Shown here: positions 1-4,303 of the stretch, in pieces
Position numbering within the stretch: position 1 is the stretch's first letter
Layout: the number at the start of each line of letters is the position of its first letter
Source: Methanosarcinaceae archaeon
Lineage (GTDB): Archaea > Halobacteriota > Methanosarcinia > Methanosarcinales > Methanosarcinaceae
Direction: 5' to 3'
Length of the DNA stretch: 7,263 nucleotides
Assembly: GCA_017613335.1 (NCBI GenBank)
Contig: JAGAEB010000042.1
Coordinates: forward strand, 1 to 7,263
The notes under the pieces: model-generated
What the model saw: the letters and a program-made list of their open reading frames with translations, nothing else
Told to the model about the DNA's origin: nothing
Databases searched by the model: none
Position numbers and translations under genes: made by a program

Positions 1-1017
1 ATCATGAAGGATCTGGAAAACGGTTATCCTGATGACGAAGAGACAGACGGATACGCCTTCGGCGGAAACGGATCTCCCGGAAGACCGGGAAGAACGGCGG
101 ATCTGTCATCGTTTATGAGTCCAGATGACGAAGAAATACCGGACAGACCCGGAAATTCAGATCCGGAGACAGAAGAAATCACAGATCCTGAAACGAAAGG
201 AAAGACCAACGCCGGAACCGAAGGAAACGCAGATCCTGAAACAGAAGGAAAAACCAACGCCGGACCGGAAGAGATCACAGATGTCGGATCTGAAAGAAAA
301 ACAGATGAAGAAAAGGCAGGCAGGCCGGATGAATCCGGGCTTCCGGAATCCTCAAAGAACGATGTTGTTCTGAAAGTGATCGCGGATTCCCGTGAGATGA
401 GAAGCGGCGTTCCGGAACGCCTTGAAAAAGCCGGTGTCTGCGTCGATGTCCGGACGATGGAAGTCGGCGACTACGTTTTAAGCGATGATACGGCTGTTGA
501 GAGGAAGACGTCGGAAGATTTTGCCGCATCCCTTCTCGACGGGAAGCGCAATATCTTCGACCAGCTCCTTCACCTGACGAAAAATTACAAAAAACCGATC
601 CTGATCCTGGAGGGAGAAGAAGACCCCTCATCTGTCCGGAACATCAGTCCGGCCTCGGTCAGCGGCGCCCTCCTCTCGATCACAATGGATCTTCACGTAT
701 CGGTCATCCGGACACGCTCCGTTGAAGAGACGGCGGAGATCCTCAGGATGATCGCTTCGAAAGAGCAGATCGATGAAAGGAAATCCGTCAATCCCCACGG
801 GAAAAAGACAGCCCGGACGACGGCTGAACAACAGGAATATATGCTTTCTTCGATTCCCGGCGTCGGACCTTATGCCGCTCATCTGCTCCTGGAACACTTC
901 GGCTCTCTCAAAGCCGTTCTCAACGCCTCGGAAGCTGAGCTCATGACAGTCAGAGGGATCGGCAAAAAAACCGCCGAGAGGATCAGATCTCTCGTGGCCG
1001 CCGATTACACCGGATGA
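1..1017 (+). CDS. hef: Hef/XPF-family structure-specific endonuclease, C-terminal part (5' end probably outside window)
   Basis: DNA repair nuclease of the ERCC4/XPF superfamily. Archaeal Hef cleaves branched and stalled replication-fork DNA. Numbering from the ATG at position 4, residues 1-119 are an acidic, Pro/Glu/Thr-rich low-complexity stretch. An ERCC4 nuclease domain follows (about 121-255) with ADSRE at 127-131, GDY at 155-157 and the catalytic ERKxxxD signature at 166-172. A tandem helix-hairpin-helix DNA-binding domain covers about 270-333, with IPGVGPYAA at 284 and VRGIGKKTAERI at 316. The nuclease plus HhH order and spacing match archaeal Hef closely. The frame is open to the window edge and no ribosome site is visible, so the ATG at 4 is unlikely to be the true start. 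Full euryarchaeal Hef has an N-terminal superfamily 2 helicase joined to the nuclease by a disordered linker, and the acidic stretch would be that linker. A short, helicase-less XPF is the alternative. Family certain; full-length form unresolved. Confidence 0.9.
   Translation: MMKDLENGYPDDEETDGYAFGGNGSPGRPGRTADLSSFMSPDDEEIPDRPGNSDPETEEITDPETKGKTNAGTEGNADPETEGKTNAGPEEITDVGSERKTDEEKAGRPDESGLPESSKNDVVLKVIADSREMRSGVPERLEKAGVCVDVRTMEVGDYVLSDDTAVERKTSEDFAASLLDGKRNIFDQLLHLTKNYKKPILILEGEEDPSSVRNISPASVSGALLSITMDLHVSVIRTRSVEETAEILRMIASKEQIDERKSVNPHGKKTARTTAEQQEYMLSSIPGVGPYAAHLLLEHFGSLKAVLNASEAELMTVRGIGKKTAERIRSLVAADYTG
150..264 (+). repeat. 48-bp in-frame tandem repeat in the Hef linker
   Basis: Two 35-bp blocks, at 182-216 and 230-264, are nearly identical and lie 48 bp (16 codons) apart. 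Each encodes DPET-[KE]-GKTNAG. A third, partial copy (DPETEEIT) starts near 150. The repeat stays in frame and lies wholly in the low-complexity region before the nuclease domain, so it looks like slippage or duplication in a disordered linker. Confidence 0.75.
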
Positions 1018-1045
1018 GAGCCGGACAGGAAACGAAGCAATATGA

Positions 1046-1053
1046 TTTATAAC
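1046..1053 (+). promoter_or_regulatory. Putative archaeal TATA box for the lipoprotein gene
   Basis: TTTATAAC lies about 50 bp before the ATG at 1102. Transcription would be expected to start about 25 bp downstream, near 1075, leaving a leader that contains the GGTGAG ribosome site. The in-frame ATG at 1042 lies upstream of this box and would be outside the transcript, which argues for the later start. Confidence 0.5.
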
Positions 1054-1092
1054 ATCTATGACAGATATGTTCATCTGAACCGACCGGAAACC

Positions 1093-1098
1093 GGTGAG
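1093..1098 (+). promoter_or_regulatory. Ribosome binding site that decides the lipoprotein start
   Basis: GGTGAG is complementary to the archaeal 16S 3' end (consensus GGAGGTGAT) and sits 3 bases before the ATG at 1102. Nothing comparable precedes the earlier in-frame ATG at 1042. Confidence 0.6.
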
Positions 1099-1101
1099 AA
1101 T

Positions 1102-2031
1102 ATGAAACAGAAAACAGCAAAAACAGAAAAAAGATCCGGAGCGGGAAACAGCCGGGACCGCCGGGCACAGATTGCGCCCGTTGCCGTCTGTCTGGCCGCT
1201 TTGATCATCGTTCTTCCTTTTTCGGGATGTATCAGCCCGGGCAGCAGTCCCGGCGGAATTGCTCTGATCCCTCAGACGAACAATTCGTCTCTTTTGTCAA
1301 AAATAGTCGATGCTTTTTCCGGAAACGATTCCGATGACCAGGGCATCTCAGGAAATATTTCCGGCAGTCCGGGAAATGAAGGAAACGCCGGCGGAAAATC
1401 AGGAAGCAGTGGCGGAAAAGCAGGAAACAGTGACGGAAAAGCAGGAAATGCTGACGGAAAAGCCGGGAAGACGGCAGGAAACACAGACTCCGACGCAAAA
1501 TATGACAGCCGGGTGATCGTTTCGGATCTTCCGGAAGGATTCACATATACCGGAAAGCTCGGTCTGACGATGGATGACGTCCACAGACTGATCCCGGAGA
1601 CGAAAGGGATCGATGCGGAAATCTCCGCTGCAGGTTACGCTTACAAAGATGGGGATGACAGCGGAAATCTTTATTTTGCAGCTGTCGACCTGGGAAGCGG
1701 CTTCGTGGTCAATGCCGGTCTTTACATGCTTGAGCGGAAAATGACGGAAAATGGCATGGCGTTCAGAAAAGAACTCATCGGCAATACGGTCATCTATTCC
1801 GTCACCTTGTCAAAAAGCGATGATGGTGAAGACGATCCGGACGAAGACGTCTCCGACGGATCGGACATCCTGCCGGCAGATCTTCCTGAAAATCTTTTCG
1901 CCGGCGGCCTCGACAAAAAACTCAATCTCAAGATCTGGCCGAACGGGGATGCGCTCTTCATCACGATGACGACTATGGAAAATGAATCAGCGGTCTATGC
2001 TTTTGCCGTCAGTTCCGGAACGATCAGATAA
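1102..2031 (+). CDS. Putative membrane-anchored lipoprotein with Gly/Lys heptad-repeat linker
   Basis: A 309-residue predicted exported protein of unknown function. The N terminus is basic (residues 1-22), followed by a hydrophobic segment (about 24-39) and a lipobox-like FSGC at 40-43, so Cys43 is the likely lipid-modified residue. Next is a Ser/Gly/Asn-rich spacer, with four copies of a GGKxGxx-like heptad at 97-124. A probably folded region starts near 141 (SDLPEGF) and runs to about 235. An acidic Asp/Glu linker (about 237-255) leads into a C-terminal strand-rich segment ending at 309. The start at 1102 is preferred over an in-frame ATG at 1042 because it has a ribosome site and lies downstream of a TATA box. 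The gene begins 84 bp after hef and probably has its own promoter. The sequence before the hydrophobic core (RRAQIAPV) also resembles an archaeal type IV pilin signal, so the processing route is not certain. I do not recognise the C-terminal family. Confidence 0.8.
   Translation: MKQKTAKTEKRSGAGNSRDRRAQIAPVAVCLAALIIVLPFSGCISPGSSPGGIALIPQTNNSSLLSKIVDAFSGNDSDDQGISGNISGSPGNEGNAGGKSGSSGGKAGNSDGKAGNADGKAGKTAGNTDSDAKYDSRVIVSDLPEGFTYTGKLGLTMDDVHRLIPETKGIDAEISAAGYAYKDGDDSGNLYFAAVDLGSGFVVNAGLYMLERKMTENGMAFRKELIGNTVIYSVTLSKSDDGEDDPDEDVSDGSDILPADLPENLFAGGLDKKLNLKIWPNGDALFITMTTMENESAVYAFAVSSGTIR
1390..1473 (+). repeat. 21-bp in-frame tandem repeat (four units) in the lipoprotein
   Basis: Four 21-bp units, 1390-1410, 1411-1431, 1432-1452 and 1453-1473, encode GGKSGSS, GGKAGNS, DGKAGNA and DGKAGKT. 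The first three are close matches and the last diverges at its 3' end. The period is seven codons, so copy-number change keeps the reading frame. The position between lipobox and folded domain suggests a flexible spacer that holds the domain away from the membrane. Confidence 0.85.
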
Positions 2032-2044
2032 CATAAAACGAAGT

Positions 2045-2053
2045 GATATATAC
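2045..2053 (+). promoter_or_regulatory. Putative TATA box for the zinc-ribbon/YbjQ operon
   Basis: GATATATAC, preceded by a purine-rich CGAAGT that could serve as a BRE (TFB site), lies about 35-40 bp before the ATG at 2087. Transcription would start near 2073-2076, giving a very short leader that just includes the G-rich ribosome site. The box begins 13 bp after the lipoprotein stop. Confidence 0.5.
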
Positions 2054-2076
2054 AATGTAAATATTATTGGTTGTAT

Positions 2077-2082
2077 GGGGGG
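2077..2082 (+). promoter_or_regulatory. G-rich ribosome binding site for the zinc-ribbon gene
   Basis: A run of six G, 4 bases before the ATG at 2087, can pair with the CCUCC of the 16S 3' end with one G-U pair. It supports starting at 2087 rather than at the ATG at 2075, which overlaps the G run, or at earlier in-frame ATGs lying inside the preceding gene. Confidence 0.5.
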
Positions 2083-2086
2083 AATT

Positions 2087-2344
2087 ATGAAAAAGATCAT
2101 ATGTCAGTATTGCGGATCTGGTGATATTGTCACAGAAGGTAACAAAAGAATCTGCAGGTATTGCAGGTCGGTATATGTTGTGGAACAAAGTGATGCAGGT
2201 ATTAAAAATTCAGAGATATCATTAAAAAATGACATTGATCAATTACTGGAAAAATGCAGAAGAGATCCGAAAAATGCATACAGATATGCAAATCTGATTC
2301 TTGATATCGACCCGGGAAACGAAGAAGCAGAGAAATTTTTGTAA
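2087..2344 (+). CDS. Small zinc-ribbon protein with TPR-like C-terminal helices
   Basis: An 85-residue protein of unknown function. Residues 4-26 form a zinc ribbon: CQYC at 6-9 and CRYC at 23-26 supply four cysteine ligands with a 13-residue loop between knuckles. The second half (about 45-85) is charged and helical, with a 'DPKNAYRYANLILDIDPGN' stretch that resembles one TPR-type helical pair. No signal peptide or membrane segment is visible, so it should be cytoplasmic. Only 12 bp separate it from the next gene, so the two are almost certainly co-transcribed. Zinc ribbons are often found with YbjQ-type domains, which suggests a shared metal- or protein-binding role, but that is inference. 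Both genes are markedly AT-richer than their neighbours. Confidence 0.8.
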   Translation: MKKIICQYCGSGDIVTEGNKRICRYCRSVYVVEQSDAGIKNSEISLKNDIDQLLEKCRRDPKNAYRYANLILDIDPGNEEAEKFL

Positions 2345-2345
2345 C

Positions 2346-2353
2346 GGAGTGAT
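2346..2353 (+). promoter_or_regulatory. Strong ribosome binding site for the YbjQ-domain gene
   Basis: GGAGTGAT, 3 bases before the ATG at 2357, is one base short of the full archaeal Shine-Dalgarno GGAGGTGAT. It marks the second cistron as independently initiated rather than a frameshifted extension of the zinc-ribbon gene. Confidence 0.7.
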
Positions 2354-2356
2354 AAA

Positions 2357-2977
2357 ATGGATATTAAAAAGGCAGCAAAGGAGCATGGAATTAAGAATAT
2401 AGATCTTTTTAAAAAATATGTCTGTGAAGAATATCCAGATAAAGTTGTTAAAAAAGGCGGTTTTTACACATCCGAATCACTCAGCATAAATGACTCTGAT
2501 GTTGAAAATATTGTATCATCTTTCAGACAGTTCCTTCTGAAGATAAATCAAACAGAAGATTTGATAAAACAGACCGAAATAAAAGCGCAGAACGAAAAAA
2601 GAAAAGCGTTGTCAGAAATGCTGATCACATCAGGTTTTTCATTCGACGGATATAAAGTTGTAAAATATTCCGGATACATATCAGGCGATGATGTCATCCA
2701 GGTTGAACGCAGTACGAAATGGTTTCAGATATCAGATTCAACCGAAGTCGGAGATCAGCTTTCACGCTCCCTTGTTCAACTCAGGAGGAATGCATTGGCT
2801 GAATTAAAAGAAGCAGCTTATGCATTGGGATGCAATGCGGTGATCGGCGTGGATTTCGATTATCTCACTTTGGAGCCGGAAACAGCCGGTTTCGGCGGAC
2901 ATACTGTTTATTTGCCGTATGTATTCTGTGTAACGGCAAACGGCAATGCTGTCATAATCGAAAAGGAAGAATATTGA
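2357..2977 (+). CDS. YbjQ/UPF0145 (putative heavy-metal-binding) domain protein with extra N-terminal domain
   Basis: A 206-residue cytoplasmic protein. Residues 88-203 match the YbjQ (UPF0145) fold. The match begins at LITSGFSFDGYKVVKY, continues through a YSGYISGDDV strand and a helix (about 135-156, RRNALAELKEAAYALGCNAV), and then reaches the conserved 'GCNAVIGVDFDY' and the final 'VTANGNAVII' strand. Bacterial YbjQ proteins are only about 105 residues. This one adds about 65 N-terminal residues (with an FYTSESLSINDSDVENIV segment) and a charged, probably coiled-coil connector (67-87). I do not recognise the N-terminal part. YbjQ proteins form oligomeric rings, and their 'heavy-metal-binding' label rests on structure rather than a demonstrated function. 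It is the second gene of a two-gene operon. Its codons are AT-rich: 2401-2460 is 17/60 G+C, against 37/60 at 3421-3480 in the next gene. This may indicate acquisition by transfer. Confidence 0.8.
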   Translation: MDIKKAAKEHGIKNIDLFKKYVCEEYPDKVVKKGGFYTSESLSINDSDVENIVSSFRQFLLKINQTEDLIKQTEIKAQNEKRKALSEMLITSGFSFDGYKVVKYSGYISGDDVIQVERSTKWFQISDSTEVGDQLSRSLVQLRRNALAELKEAAYALGCNAVIGVDFDYLTLEPETAGFGGHTVYLPYVFCVTANGNAVIIEKEEY

Positions 2978-3005
2978 GAAATCCGAAGGATTGATTCTGC
3001 AAATC

Positions 3006-3015
3006 TTTATATATA
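3006..3015 (+). promoter_or_regulatory. TATA box of the SDR gene
   Basis: TTTATATATA is a near-perfect archaeal TATA box, with GCAAATC just upstream as a possible BRE. Transcription should start near 3036-3040, giving a leader of about 60 nt before the ATG at 3098. This is the strongest promoter match in the window. Confidence 0.75.
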
Positions 3016-3038
3016 GTCGTGTAATTTTTCAGGATAAA

Positions 3039-3057
3039 CGAATATCATGAATATTCG
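3039..3057 (+). promoter_or_regulatory. Perfect 7-bp inverted repeat at the SDR transcription start (candidate operator)
   Basis: CGAATAT (3039-3045) and its exact complement ATATTCG (3051-3057) flank a 5-bp spacer. The element sits where RNA synthesis would begin downstream of the TATA box, which is where archaeal repressors commonly bind. A direct repeat follows: GTGAAAATA at 3057-3065 and 3075-3083, 18 bp apart. No regulator is identified; the role is inferred from position and symmetry. Confidence 0.4.
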
Positions 3058-3097
3058 TGAAAATACTGTAAATTGTGAAAATATAAGAAGGAAAATC

Positions 3098-3838
3098 ATG
3101 AAGCTCGACGGAAAAGTAGCAATTGTGACCGGATCGACGTCAGGCATGGGCCGTGCAACGGCAGAACTTTTCGCCCGCGAAGGCGCAAAGGTCGTTGTTG
3201 CCGGAAGAAATGAAGAAAGGGCAAAAGCTGTCGTCGAAAAGATCAAAGCAGAAGGCGGAGAAGCGCTTTATGTCATCTGCGACACATCAAAGCCGGAAGA
3301 TGCGAAAAAACTCTTCGATGCCGCCATGGAAAAATACGGCACCATTGACATTCTTGTCAACAATGCCGGCATGCTGAGCATGTCACCTCTTGAAAAAGTA
3401 CCGATCGACGAATGGGACAAGGTCTTCAACGTCAACGTCACGGCCGCTCTTTACCTGACCCAGCTCGTGGCGCCGGTCATGAAAGCCAAAGGAAAAGGCG
3501 TCATCGTCAACACGTCATCCGTTGCCGGATTTGCGGCTCACTACGGATTTGCGGCATACATCTCATCCAAGCATGCCATGTCCGGTCTGACCAAATCAAT
3601 GGCCTGGGAACTCGGCCCGGAGATCCGCGTCAACGCCATTGCGCCGGGCGCCATCCACACAGCCATGGTCGACAGCATCGGCGGTCTTGCAGCCGTCGAA
3701 GGAATGATCAGCGGCTGCCCGCTGAAAAGAGTCGGCCAGCCGGAAGACATCGCCAATGTCGCTCTCTTCCTCGCCTCAGACGATTCATCCTTCATCGACG
3801 GACAGATCATCCGCGTCGACGGCGGCTTTGACGTCTGA
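3098..3838 (+). CDS. Short-chain dehydrogenase/reductase (SDR), FabG-like
   Basis: A 246-residue classical SDR that oxidises or reduces an alcohol/ketone using NAD(P)(H). The dinucleotide motif TGSTSGMG is at 11-18 and NNAG at 88-91. The catalytic set is Asn113, Ser141, Tyr154 and Lys158 (YxxxK). The post-active-site NAIAPGAIHTAM loop is present, as is the C-terminal 'SSFIDGQIIRVDGG' typical of the family. Gly36-Arg37 at the end of the second strand suggests a preference for NADP(H). Length and ending match 3-oxoacyl-ACP reductases, sugar dehydrogenases and hydroxysteroid dehydrogenases equally well, so the substrate cannot be read from sequence. The start at 3098 is chosen because AGAAGGA lies just upstream and MKLDGKVAIVTG is the usual SDR N terminus; an earlier in-frame ATG at 3047 lies within the inverted repeat. 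The gene stands alone, with its own promoter and terminator. Confidence 0.93.
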   Translation: MKLDGKVAIVTGSTSGMGRATAELFAREGAKVVVAGRNEERAKAVVEKIKAEGGEALYVICDTSKPEDAKKLFDAAMEKYGTIDILVNNAGMLSMSPLEKVPIDEWDKVFNVNVTAALYLTQLVAPVMKAKGKGVIVNTSSVAGFAAHYGFAAYISSKHAMSGLTKSMAWELGPEIRVNAIAPGAIHTAMVDSIGGLAAVEGMISGCPLKRVGQPEDIANVALFLASDDSSFIDGQIIRVDGGFDV

Positions 3839-3872
3839 CGGAAAATTCAGACATGTTGTGAAAACGGATCAC

Positions 3873-3915
3873 AGGAAGGCTGTCATGACAGGCATGGCAG
3901 CCTTCCTTCTTTTTT
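3873..3915 (+). terminator. Hairpin plus T-tract terminator after the SDR gene
   Basis: A 15-bp stem (3873-3887 paired with 3893-3907, one G-T pair) with a 5-nt loop (ACAGG) is followed by TTCTTTTTT. It begins 34 bp after the SDR stop codon. Archaeal termination needs mainly the U tract; the strong hairpin is bacterial-like. Confidence 0.75.
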
Positions 3916-3995
3916 CGGCTGCCGTTCAGCTTCCTGTTTATCCTGTTTACGTTCTTCTGTCTGAAGCTTAAGCCTGTGTTTTCCCGGAAGTTTCC

Positions 3996-4154
3996 GGCTT
4001 ATTTTCTGCCTCATTATCGCTGACAGGCCTGTTTCTGCTTTGTTATCGCTGACAGGCTTATTTCTGTCTCGTTATCGCTGACAGGCTTATTTCTGTCTCG
4101 TTATCGCTGACAGGCCTGTTTCTGCTTTGTTATTGCTGTCAGGCTTATTTCCCG
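3996..4154. repeat. 29-bp non-coding tandem repeat array (about five units)
   Basis: Head-to-tail units lie at 3996-4025 (30 bp, degenerate), 4026-4054, 4055-4083, 4084-4112 and 4113-4141, with a partial unit at 4142-4154. Units three and four are identical. All begin GGC and all but the last end in TTATCGCTGACA. Two sub-types occur: GGCCTGTTTCTGC (units 2 and 5) and GGCTTATTTCTG (units 1, 3, 4). The period is not a multiple of three and there are no spacers, so it is neither coding nor CRISPR. GACAG at a unit's end can pair with CTGTC in units 3 and 4, giving short hairpins (for example 4051-4055 with 4064-4068). At 4023-4032 the junction is a perfect 10-bp palindrome. Confidence 0.9.
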
Positions 4155-4215
4155 AAAAAAAGATGCCAAAATTGTCGCCCCGCCGGACAATCGTTTCCGG
4201 GCAGGCGCATGAATG

Positions 4216-4277
4216 AAAAAAGAGATTGCCGGAAGGAAGAGATCCGTTCCGGTCAGTTCGGAACGGATCGGTCCTTC
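4216..4277 (-). terminator. Hairpin plus T-tract terminator after glycyl-tRNA synthetase
   Basis: An 11-bp perfect stem (4241-4251 with 4259-4269, 7-nt loop) is extended by an outer 6-bp stem (4232-4237 with 4272-4277) across a small internal loop. On the - strand it is followed by a T6 tract (A6 at 4216-4221). It begins about 26 bp beyond the synthetase stop. A further T7 tract (A7 at 4155-4161 on the + strand) could act as back-up. Confidence 0.7.
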
Positions 4278-4303
4278 GTGTTACGGTGTTGATAACCGGG
4301 GTA

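Larger units (their letters stand above)
3839..4303. other. 465-bp intergenic region between convergent genes
   Basis: This stretch lies between the stops of the SDR (+) and glycyl-tRNA synthetase (-). It contains, in order, the SDR terminator, about 80 bp with no recognised element, a 29-bp tandem repeat array, an A7 run at 4155-4161 (a T tract on the - strand), and the synthetase terminator hairpin. Open frames crossing it have no ribosome site and do not look like protein; I see no gene. Confidence 0.7.

Noticed and set aside
1042..1101. Longer lipoprotein start at the ATG at 1042
   Set aside because: It overlaps and precedes the likely TATA box, lacks a ribosome site, and adds 20 residues ahead of an already complete signal sequence.
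2087..2977. Zinc-ribbon and YbjQ genes as one frameshifted gene
   Set aside because: The second gene has its own near-perfect Shine-Dalgarno and ATG, and the first ends cleanly, so they are two cistrons.
2980..2992. Terminator after the YbjQ gene
   Set aside because: There is only a 5-bp stem with a 3-nt loop (AATCC/GGATT) and no T tract following it.
3756..3971. Small + strand protein with a hydrophobic C terminus
   Set aside because: Its first half is the SDR gene in another frame, and the hydrophobic part is the translated terminator hairpin and T tract.
3996..4154. CRISPR array
   Set aside because: Repeats are directly abutting with no unique spacers, and there are no cas genes nearby.
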